Shown here piece by piece: positions 57,630 to 64,000 of a stretch of 64,000 nt of DNA. The notes under the pieces were generated by a model. The model was given only the letters and a program-made list of their open reading frames with translations, did not search any database and had not been told where the DNA came from. Position 1 is the first letter of the stretch. Each line of letters starts with the position of its first letter. Source of the DNA: Spirochaetota bacterium (GTDB taxonomy: Bacteria; Spirochaetota; UBA4802; UBA5550). The position numbers were made by a program, and so were the translations under genes. The stretch covers positions 1 to 64,000 of the forward strand of contig JAGNKX010000019.1 in assembly GCA_017999915.1 (NCBI GenBank). Direction: 5' to 3'.

Positions 57630-58293
57630 AACGTATTTTATAGACAGCGACAACCCGGCCATTATCGAACAGGCCGGGGCAATCGTCGTGCCCGGCGACA
57701 GCGCCCTTGACCGGGCGGTGAAGATTTACTACTGGGTCCGCGACAGGATACCGTACAATCCCTACCGCACGACCTTTGATCGCGGGAATTACCGGGCAAG
57801 CTTCATCCTGCGCCAGGGCGACGGATTCTGCGTGCAGAAGGCTGTTCTCGCCGCCGCTCTTTCCCGGGCCGCCGGTGTTCCCAGCAGGCTCCGCTTCGCG
57901 ACGGTCCGCAATCACCTGATCACGAAACGCCTCCGTGAGGCGATGAAGACCGATCTCTTCGTGTACCACGGTCTTGTCGAATTTTTCCTGGAGGGCCGGT
58001 GGGTGAAGGCGACGCCGGCCTTCAACCTGTCCCTGTGCGAGAAATTCGGCATACTGCCCCTTGAATTCAACGGCCGGGAGGACTCGATCCTCCATCCCTT
58101 TGACAGGGAAGGGAACAGGCACATGGAGTATCTCCATGACTTCGGGGCCTTCGATGATCTTCCCTTCGAGCGGATGATGGAGGAATACAGGCGCTGCTAT
58201 CCTCACCTTGAGGAGCTGCTGAACGCGATGAAGCGGATGGAGACGCCGCCGGCCGATTTCGAACGTGAGGCCGAAGCCGAGAACAGGGGATGA
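57598..58293 (+). CDS. Transglutaminase-like cysteine protease-fold protein
   Basis: 231 residues. The transglutaminase core shows IYYWVRDRIPYNPYRTTFDR, the Cys loop RQGDGFCVQKAVLAAALSRA with the nucleophilic Cys, then GVPSRLRFATVRNH. The His is in FVYHGLVEFFLEGRWVKATP. The third residue of the triad, usually Asp a few positions after the Trp strand, is not evident: ATPAFN instead of a D-P-x-x-D-type segment. Activity may be altered. The first 8-12 codons contain the GCTCTGACCCC repeat, so the true start may be further in. Role unknown. Confidence 0.82.
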   Translation: MDMDTKNALTPTYFIDSDNPAIIEQAGAIVVPGDSALDRAVKIYYWVRDRIPYNPYRTTFDRGNYRASFILRQGDGFCVQKAVLAAALSRAAGVPSRLRFATVRNHLITKRLREAMKTDLFVYHGLVEFFLEGRWVKATPAFNLSLCEKFGILPLEFNGREDSILHPFDREGNRHMEYLHDFGAFDDLPFERMMEEYRRCYPHLEELLNAMKRMETPPADFEREAEAENRG

Positions 58294-58333
58294 TCCGGCC
58301 CGTCAATGGGCGGCTTCACCGGAGGAAAGGCCA

Positions 58334-58888
58334 ATGAGCGATCAGAAAATAACCGGGATCCTTGAGTACATTCTGCGGCACGCCACCCGCCATGAGCTTG
58401 AGCTCGTGGGCGAGGCCCTGCGCAAGCGCATGGAGCGGGAATCGACCCTGGGCATGGGGCAGATCGACGTAAACCAGATGGCGCGCGATATGGCGGAGGA
58501 TATAGGAAGGCGGATGGGGATGAACGGCGACGCGGTGCACAATATGTCGAAGCGCCTGGTGGCGGATATGATCCGGCTGGAAAAGCCGGATATCCCAGAG
58601 CGGGAGCTCCAGGCGCTCATTAACCAGTGGGTGCCGGGCGCCGGCGGGAAAAGACAGGGGGGGATACCCCGGGACATGCTCCTGGCCATGATAACCCAGT
58701 TTGTCGCCTACAGCCTGGGGGAGATCAGCGAGGAGGAGAAGAAACAGTTCCCCAAGGATTGGCACAAGAAATACTGGGAGGCCTTCCCCCAGGAAATACA
58801 GCTCCTCATCAGGGATTATATCCTCGGCAAGATCGGGAAGAACCAGTTCTGGAAGGGGATCAGGGAATCTCCGGTCATGTCGAAATAA
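58334..58888 (+). CDS. Hypothetical helical protein
   Basis: 184 residues from ATG 58334 with GGAGGAAAGG upstream. The frame extends to 58265 but overlaps the preceding gene. All-helical and charged, with no signal peptide or membrane segment. Contains MAEDIGRRMGMNGDAVHNMS, LQALINQWVPGAGGKRQGGI and QFPKDWHKKYWEAFPQEIQL. No family recognised. It lies 41 bases after the transglutaminase-like gene and may be co-expressed with it. Confidence 0.72.
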   Translation: MSDQKITGILEYILRHATRHELELVGEALRKRMERESTLGMGQIDVNQMARDMAEDIGRRMGMNGDAVHNMSKRLVADMIRLEKPDIPERELQALINQWVPGAGGKRQGGIPRDMLLAMITQFVAYSLGEISEEEKKQFPKDWHKKYWEAFPQEIQLLIRDYILGKIGKNQFWKGIRESPVMSK

Positions 58889-58940
58889 TACTTGCCTCCA
58901 TCTGGTACCGTGTATCATGTGGAAATGTACTTTTATGAAA

Positions 58941-58960
58941 GCGCGGTCATGTGACCGCGC
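58941..58960. repeat. 20-bp perfect palindrome before pyrE
   Basis: GCGCGGTCAT and ATGACCGCGC abut. It lies in the 105-base gap between the hypothetical gene and pyrE. Without a T-run it is a stem with uncertain role. Confidence 0.6.
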
Positions 58961-58993
58961 CTCCTGCATCTAATTTTTCACTGAGGTCATGCC

Positions 58994-59572
58994 ATGAGTT
59001 CCAATCGCGACAAGCTGTTCGACATCCTGTTCACCAAGTCCTTTATCTACCGGGAAGATCCGCCCTTTACCCTCGTATCGGGCCGCCAGAGCTTCTACTA
59101 TTTTGACTGCAAGGCCACGACCCTCGACGCGGAAGGGGTGACCCTCATCGGCGAGGTCATGTGTGACGCCATTGAGCCCTTAATCGGCCCCCTGGCCATA
59201 GACGGCATCGGCGGCCTCACCCTCGGCGCCGATCCCATTTCCATATCCACGGCAATAGCCGCCGGGAAAAGGGGGCGGACGATATCGCCCCTCATCGTGC
59301 GCAAGGAGCCCAAGAAGCATGGGACGCAGAAGTGGATCGAAGGCGACGCCGGCCGGGTGAAGAACGTGGTTGTCATCGACGATGTCATTACCACCGGCGG
59401 CTCCACCATTACAGCAATCGAGCGGCTGCGTGAATCGGGGCTCACGGTGGTGAAGGCCGCGGTCATCATCGACCGTGAGGAAGGGGGGCGCGAGGGCATC
59501 GAGCAAACCGGGGTCGAGGTGGTCTCGCTCTTTAAAAGATCGGATTTTGATGCCCGCAGGCTCGGAAAATGA
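58994..59572 (+). CDS. pyrE: Orotate phosphoribosyltransferase
   Basis: 192 residues. Begins NRDKLFDILFTKSFIYREDP; the PRPP-binding loop is VVVIDDVITTGGSTITAIER, and substrate residues lie in TLVSGRQSFYYFDCKATTLD. It attaches orotate to PRPP to give OMP in pyrimidine synthesis. The PRPP motif and length match. The opposite-strand lipoprotein gene ends at the next base, so the two genes converge with no spacer. Confidence 0.95.
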   Translation: MSSNRDKLFDILFTKSFIYREDPPFTLVSGRQSFYYFDCKATTLDAEGVTLIGEVMCDAIEPLIGPLAIDGIGGLTLGADPISISTAIAAGKRGRTISPLIVRKEPKKHGTQKWIEGDAGRVKNVVVIDDVITTGGSTITAIERLRESGLTVVKAAVIIDREEGGREGIEQTGVEVVSLFKRSDFDARRLGK

Positions 59573-60160
59573 TCAATTGATATCGTCCAGGAATGTGACG
59601 CCGCAGTCCGCGTTGATAGTTATCGTGAAATCGACGCTTTCCGTTGAGAAGGTGGTGTACCTGAGCCGGTAGAGGGAATTGCCGTCAAGGTTTTTGAACG
59701 GCTCCGATACGCTGGAGACCAGGGTCAGCTCCTTCTGACGGTTCCAGTCCGGATCAAAGTTTCTGCCGATTTCCGCATAGAAGTATTTGTCCTTTCTGTT
59801 TTTCAGGCCGGACATGTCGATGATCTTTTCCACGACGAAATAGGTCTTTCTGGTCTTTCTCGTGCCCGTGACATCGGCCGTATATTCGGCCGAGATGCTT
59901 ATGGAGAGGGCCTCCGAGGCCTTATCCAGCTTGAAAAAGATCATGGACGCCGCGTACCGGTCTATGGGGTCCGCCGATCTGGTCGCCTCGATGCTGGAAA
60001 GGGTTTTTACGCTGCTGTGCTTGTATGTTCTCGCTTTCTTGTCGGCGGCGGTGGGGGATGCGCTGGCGCAGCCCGATCCCGTAAGGACAGGGAGCCCCGC
60101 GAGGGCAATGATCGCGATGCCGCAGCTTATGGCGTTTTTCAATTTTTGGGCGGGTCCCAT
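59573..60160 (-). CDS. Hypothetical lipoprotein
   Basis: 195 residues. N-terminal signal with a lipobox, LTGSGCAS, lipidated Cys at residue 31. The mature part is mostly strand-like and includes FVVEKIIDMSGLKNRKDKYF and EPFKNLDGNSLYRLRYTTFS. No family recognised. It ends on the base next to the pyrE stop (convergent). Divergent from smc, with 167 bases between the two starts. Confidence 0.78.
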   Translation of the reverse strand: MGPAQKLKNAISCGIAIIALAGLPVLTGSGCASASPTAADKKARTYKHSSVKTLSSIEATRSADPIDRYAASMIFFKLDKASEALSISISAEYTADVTGTRKTRKTYFVVEKIIDMSGLKNRKDKYFYAEIGRNFDPDWNRQKELTLVSSVSEPFKNLDGNSLYRLRYTTFSTESVDFTITINADCGVTFLDDIN

Positions 60161-60327
60161 ACTTTCGATATTGGCGGATTCCCGGCGGAGTCAAGGATTA
60201 TTTGCCGGATTGGAAATGAATTTTTTTTGATTGATTTTAAAATCTTCTTGCATTATGTCGTCATAATAAAAAATCTTCTGCTTGGGTCGGGTTTAACCCG
60301 GCCCTGACGTATTAATTGGATGGATCT

Positions 60328-63075
60328 ATGTTCCTGAAATCGCTGGATTTATACGGCTTCAAGTCCTTTGCCGACAAGACACAGGTCACCTTTGAGCCGG
60401 GAATTACCGTTATAATCGGCCCCAACGGGTGCGGCAAGTCCAACGTCGTCGACGCCATCAAGTGGGTCCTGGGCGAGAAGCAGGCGAAGAACATCCGCGG
60501 CGAAAAGATGGAAGACATCATTTTCGCCGGCACCGAGCAGCGCAAGCAGCTGTCCCTCTCCGAGGTATTCGTCACCATCGACAACTCCAACCGGGTCCTC
60601 GATTTCGATTCGGACTCGGTCACCGTGGGCCGCCGCATCTTCCGCGACGGCGAGTCCGAATACCTCATCAACAAGTCGCCGGTGCGCCTCAAGGACGTGG
60701 AAAAGCTCTTCATGGACACCGGTATCGGCAAGGCGTCATACTCCGTCATGGAGCAGGGCAAGATGGACCTGATCCTGTCGACCCGGCCGGAGGACCGCCG
60801 CTACATCTTCGAGGAGGCGGCGGGCATCTCCAAGTACAAGTTCCAGAAGAAGGAGTCCCTCAAGAAGCTCACCGAAACGAGCGACAACCTTGAGCGCATC
60901 AACGATATCATAAAGGAGATCGAGCGCGAGAAGGATTTCAAGTCGAAGCAGGCCGAGACCACCAAGGTATATATCTCCCTCCGGACCGAGCTCTCCGATC
61001 TGGATGTCAGGATCAACACGATCCGCTACCAGGAGCTGTCGAAGAAGCAGGCGAAGATCCAGGAGGATATCGAGCGGCACAACATGGAGCGCGAGGCGAT
61101 ATCCTCCCGTGTGTCCACCACCTCGGCCGACAACGAGAAGGACGAAAAGCGCAAGAACGACATACAGCACCAGCTCTTCGAGCTGGAAAAGCGCCTCCAC
61201 GCCTACCGGATCCGCGTCGAGGACATCGACGTCAAGACCGAGAAGAACCGGGGCCTCATCGAGGAGGAACAGAATCTCAAGAAGGGCATTGAGAACAAGA
61301 TCGTCGAGCGGACAAAGAACCTGGAGCGCCTCCAGGAAGAAAAGCAGAAGAGCGAGCAATCGGGCGTCGAGATAGGAAAGAAGATCGAGGACGACAAGCA
61401 GAAGCTGGCGGCCTTCTTTGCGACGAGGAAGCGGAAGATTGATTCCATCCACGCATCGCGGGACTCCATCGAGGAGAAGAAGGCCGGCATCAAGAGCGCC
61501 GAGGCCGACCTGAAGGAGCTCCAGGCTCTTCTCGAGGAGGTCATCCGGAAGCTGGTCGACGCCATTGAAAAACGCAAGGCCGAGCTGGAGGGATCGGAGC
61601 AGGAGCGGGTCCAGGTGCGGGGCCTCATCCATGACAGGATACGCTCTATCGAGGAGTCCCTCCGCAAGGCCGCGGCCGATCTCCGGGGCGGCATGGCCGA
61701 CAGCGCCCTGGCCGCGCTGGAGGCCGTCGACATGGATTCCCTGAAGCGGGACATCCTGAAATTCGAGAGCTACGAGGACGGCTTCCGGTCGATACTTTTC
61801 GACAAGACGGGGATCCACGCAGAAAAGGAGAACCTTGACCGGAGGATACGGGAGAAGATAGACGGCATCGAGCGGTTCCGGAACGAGATAGCCGCCCTGG
61901 AGACCCACATCCAGCACGAGCAGACGGAGCTGGAGGACGTCAACCAGATGATCACCCGGGTGGAGAAGGACCTCTCCCGCAACGAGAACGAGCGGGACTG
62001 GATCGAGAAGCACATCCAGTCTCTGTCGACCCAGATCGTGGACTTCAAGAAGCAGATCGACAACTACCGCGAGGAGATACTCCGGGCGGAGAAGAAGATC
62101 AAGGAGCTCAATGACGAGATACGGGAATGGGACCAGCGCCTCGTCGAGTTCAACGAGCGGAGCGAATCATTGCTGAAAGAGATCGCGGAGCTCACGGCCA
62201 AGCGCGAGGAGATCGAAAACAAGATCCACGATCGGAAGAACGTGGCCCGCAAGGACGAGGAGGAGCTGCAGCGGATCGTGGAGAAGATCACCAACCTGGA
62301 CAAGTCGCAGGTGGAGCTCATCTTCAAAAAAAACAGCATCGAGGAGCACCTCTGGATCGAGTACGAGAAGAAGATCAAGGATGCAGAAAACCTGAGCGTT
62401 ATGGAGTCGCAGCTGGAAGGCCTGATGTCCCGCAGCCAGGATATCAAGAAGCAGATACAGGACCTGGGCCCCATCAACAACCTCGCCATTGAGGAATACC
62501 GCAATCTGAAGAAGCGCTTCGAGTATTACATCAAGCAGAAGAAAGACATAGAGAAGGCCCGGGAGGACATCTTCACCGTCATAGAGGACATCAACCGCAC
62601 GTCCATCGAGATGTTCATGGAAACCTTCAAGAGCATACAGAAAAACTTTTCCGATATATTCAGGCAGCTCTTCGAGGGAGGGGAGGCGGCCATCGAGCTG
62701 AACGAGCCGGACAATCCCCTGGAGAGCGGCATCGAGGTCATGATACGCCCGCCGGGGAAAAAGCTGAAAAACATCAACCTCCTCTCCGGGGGAGAGAGGG
62801 CCCTGACCGCCATAGCCCTTCTTTTCGCGACATACATGGTCAAGCCCTCGCCGTTCTGTTTCCTTGACGAGATCGACGCGCCTTTGGACGAGCAAAATAT
62901 AGGCCGCTTTGTAAGGATGCTCAAGGAGTTTGCCCGGGGGTCGCAGTTCATAATCGTCACTCATAATAAGAAAACCATGAGCATAGGCGAGACTTTATAC
63001 GGCGTAACCATGGAAGAACCCGGCGTTTCCAAGCTTGTGTCCATAAAAATGGACAAGATTGAAGGAACTAATTGA
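60328..63075 (+). CDS. smc: Chromosome segregation protein SMC, short form without recognisable hinge
   Basis: 915 residues from ATG 60328 (FLKSLDLYGFKSFADKTQVT); TTG 60316 is less likely. Head motifs: Walker A TVIIGPNGCGKSNVVDAIKW; SMC/ABC signature NLLSGGERALTAIALLFATY; Walker B FCFLDEIDAPLDEQN; EQGKMDLIL also typical. Coiled coils run about 175-450 and 500-715. Canonical bacterial SMC proteins are about 1150-1200 residues with a globular hinge of about 150. Here only some 50 non-coil residues (about 450-500, FESYEDGFRSILFDKTG) lie between the coils and show no hinge motifs. It may use a different dimerisation element. Neighbouring scpA/scpB are absent. Confidence 0.93.
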   Translation: MFLKSLDLYGFKSFADKTQVTFEPGITVIIGPNGCGKSNVVDAIKWVLGEKQAKNIRGEKMEDIIFAGTEQRKQLSLSEVFVTIDNSNRVLDFDSDSVTVGRRIFRDGESEYLINKSPVRLKDVEKLFMDTGIGKASYSVMEQGKMDLILSTRPEDRRYIFEEAAGISKYKFQKKESLKKLTETSDNLERINDIIKEIEREKDFKSKQAETTKVYISLRTELSDLDVRINTIRYQELSKKQAKIQEDIERHNMEREAISSRVSTTSADNEKDEKRKNDIQHQLFELEKRLHAYRIRVEDIDVKTEKNRGLIEEEQNLKKGIENKIVERTKNLERLQEEKQKSEQSGVEIGKKIEDDKQKLAAFFATRKRKIDSIHASRDSIEEKKAGIKSAEADLKELQALLEEVIRKLVDAIEKRKAELEGSEQERVQVRGLIHDRIRSIEESLRKAAADLRGGMADSALAALEAVDMDSLKRDILKFESYEDGFRSILFDKTGIHAEKENLDRRIREKIDGIERFRNEIAALETHIQHEQTELEDVNQMITRVEKDLSRNENERDWIEKHIQSLSTQIVDFKKQIDNYREEILRAEKKIKELNDEIREWDQRLVEFNERSESLLKEIAELTAKREEIENKIHDRKNVARKDEEELQRIVEKITNLDKSQVELIFKKNSIEEHLWIEYEKKIKDAENLSVMESQLEGLMSRSQDIKKQIQDLGPINNLAIEEYRNLKKRFEYYIKQKKDIEKAREDIFTVIEDINRTSIEMFMETFKSIQKNFSDIFRQLFEGGEAAIELNEPDNPLESGIEVMIRPPGKKLKNINLLSGGERALTAIALLFATYMVKPSPFCFLDEIDAPLDEQNIGRFVRMLKEFARGSQFIIVTHNKKTMSIGETLYGVTMEEPGVSKLVSIKMDKIEGTN

Positions 63076-63082
63076 AAAAAAC

Positions 63083-63111
63083 TTGACATTTCATATAGAT
63101 TAATTTAAATT
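63083..63111 (+). promoter_or_regulatory. Sigma-70-type promoter for the gene at 63212
   Basis: TTGACA at 63083-63088, a 17-base spacer, TAAATT at 63106-63111, in the AT-rich 136-base gap after smc. Confidence 0.6.
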
Positions 63112-63211
63112 TCTAATTGAGTAGTTGTGTGTATCTAATGACCGCCAGAATTTAGCAAAGGCAACTACCCGGGCTCATGATAGCCTGTATCAACACAAAG
63201 GAAGGTGTGAA

Positions 63212-63778
63212 ATGAAAGTATCCATTGATGGGATCCTTGGGACAGCCCAAAAGATCAACAGCCAGAAGGAACTGGAAGAAAACAATCCCAACAAAAAACG
63301 AAGCGACGTCAAGACCGATTCGGTTACCATAGGGGGCCGGATCAACACGCGCCTTGACGCCATGGAAACGGAATTCCGCGAGGTGCAATCGTCACTTACG
63401 CGGAACCAGATCGTCCGTGAGGGCATTGATCAGCTCAGGACCGATCTGCAGAAAGGCGCGCCGCAGCAGCAGAACATCCTCAATAACGTAACCTTCGAGG
63501 GGGCCACGGTCCTCCGGAGCTTCGTGGGCGAGGCTTTGTCGGAGCCGCAGCTGAACGCGAAGATGGAGAGCGCCAACAAGCTCATAAGCGAGGATATTAC
63601 CAGGCTGAAAAAGCTTCAGGTGGAGCTCGATAATATTACTGCCTCGGACCTGGTCGGCCAGGATCGGCTGAAGAATATTGTGTCCAACGTGGATTCGATC
63701 TTCACCAGGGCGGGGATGACGAACATCGAGAGCATATCGTCCCTGAGGCCCGATGCCGTTATGAGGCTTATCAAATAG
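63212..63778 (+). CDS. Hypothetical helical protein
   Basis: 188 residues from ATG 63212, preceded by AAGGAAGGTGTGAA; the frame continues upstream to 63125 without a site. The start KVSIDGILGTAQKINSQKEL is followed by helices with heptad character (RLDAMETEFREVQSSLTRNQ). A central FEGATVLRSFVGEALSEPQL precedes two more helices. No signal peptide. A soluble cytoplasmic or flagellar-associated protein is possible. No family recognised. Own promoter and terminator. Confidence 0.75.
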   Translation: MKVSIDGILGTAQKINSQKELEENNPNKKRSDVKTDSVTIGGRINTRLDAMETEFREVQSSLTRNQIVREGIDQLRTDLQKGAPQQQNILNNVTFEGATVLRSFVGEALSEPQLNAKMESANKLISEDITRLKKLQVELDNITASDLVGQDRLKNIVSNVDSIFTRAGMTNIESISSLRPDAVMRLIK

Positions 63779-63787
63779 CAACTAACT

Positions 63788-63813
63788 AAAAAGGAGGCTT
63801 TCGCCTCCTTTTT
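63788..63813 (+). terminator. Terminator after the gene at 63212
   Basis: AAAAAGGAGGC, TTTC loop, GCCTCCTTTTT: strong rho-independent terminator 9 bases past the stop. Confidence 0.93.
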
Positions 63814-63821
63814 ATCATCAC

Positions 63822-64000
63822 ATGGCGCGATTGAGAGAGATGTTTCCTTACGGGCGGAAAAGCCGCCTATCATACCCGATATTAATCCTGCTGATTTTTG
63901 CGCCCTTTACGGCATACGATCAGGAGAAGCCCTATCTGCTGGTGATAAATCCCTGCTCCGGTCGTTATAATGCTTTCATGAAGGATTGGCGCATGCCCTT
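63822..64000 (+). CDS. Exported or membrane-anchored protein, N-terminal part (partial)
   Basis: The frame is open from ATG 63822 to the window end (59 codons). Basic residues (RLREMFPYGRKSR) precede a hydrophobic stretch (LSYPILILLIFAPFTA), a signal peptide or membrane anchor, then YDQEKPYLLVINPCSGRYNA. ATG 63840 (GAGAGAG upstream) is an alternative start. Identity cannot be told from this fragment. Confidence 0.55.
   Translation, partial: MARLREMFPYGRKSRLSYPILILLIFAPFTAYDQEKPYLLVINPCSGRYNAFMKDWRMP

Noticed and set aside
60736-62013. 425-codon minus-strand frame in smc
   Set aside because: Leu/Val-rich translation of the complement of a coiled-coil gene, with no ribosome site.
1-64000. tRNA, rRNA, prophage or transposase genes
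   Set aside because: I read the gene gaps by eye and saw no cloverleaf-like sequences, rRNA motifs, integrase or transposase proteins. A tRNAscan or Infernal run would settle small RNAs.

Overview
The window is a 64 kb chromosomal stretch, mid-to-high GC in the genes and AT-rich in the promoters. It comes from a Gram-negative bacterium with flagella, most likely an environmental member of the Spirochaetota. The main support is the flagellar cluster flgB-flgC-fliE-fliF-fliG-fliH-fliI-fliJ, a lytic transglycosylase and a FlbB/MotE-like protein (known from spirochaetes as a periplasmic flagellar collar protein). Large hybrid sensors (7TMR-DISM and SpoIIE-type) and a short SMC also fit. This placement is inference: there is no rRNA in the window to test it. 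I found no tRNA, rRNA, CRISPR array, transposase, integrase or prophage.

Layout. 1-4966: an acyl-CoA module (end of an acyl-CoA dehydrogenase, MaoC hydratase, XRE-cupin regulator, thiolase-fold protein without the nucleophilic cysteine, DUF35 Zn-ribbon/OB protein, second acyl-CoA dehydrogenase). 5110-7583: Kef-type K+/H+ antiporter with its flavodoxin-like partner. 7776-10505: three tandem paralogous beta-barrel-like envelope proteins. 10752-19904: flagellar operon behind a sigma-28-like promoter, with a 53-codon gene between flgC and fliE and several large palindromic repeats in the gene gaps. 20042-22970: diguanylate cyclase, engB-rimI, crotonase. 23115-27766: 7TMR-DISM/PAS/ATPase sensor, DUF486 protein and two unknown membrane proteins. 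28039-32382: Fe-S protein with a helix-turn-helix-like N-terminus, Xaa-Pro peptidase, EF-P, DUF2273 and a TPR/membrane protein. 32399-36832: SpoIIE-type phosphatase and acyl-CoA ligase. 37170-46471: membrane chemoreceptor, tspO-malQ, UPF0182, aminotransferase, response regulators including an HD-GYP protein. 46651-55515: glycosyltransferase-like protein, acetyltransferase, EF-G2-like GTPase, GlmU-like protein coupled to a TonB-C protein, and a YihY membrane protein carrying an internal seven-repeat Ycf48-like propeller. 55748-64000: rpsU, rarA, transglutaminase-like protein, pyrE, lipoprotein, smc and unknowns.

How the parts relate. The acyl-CoA genes recall, in composition, the steroid side-chain retro-aldol locus of actinobacteria (two acyl-CoA dehydrogenases, MaoC, DUF35, Cys-less thiolase-fold lyase); the ligase at 35276 and crotonase at 22194 would feed the same chemistry. 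Motility (flagellar operon, chemoreceptor) sits with c-di-GMP enzymes (GGDEF at 20042, HD-GYP at 45299). Two envelope-anchored regulators, an RsbW-type ATPase and a SpoIIE phosphatase, could form a partner-switching pathway.

The strongest leads for something undescribed are the YihY-propeller fusion, the 53-codon flagellar gene, the Cys-less thiolase module, the SMC lacking a recognisable hinge, and several families of intergenic palindromic elements.
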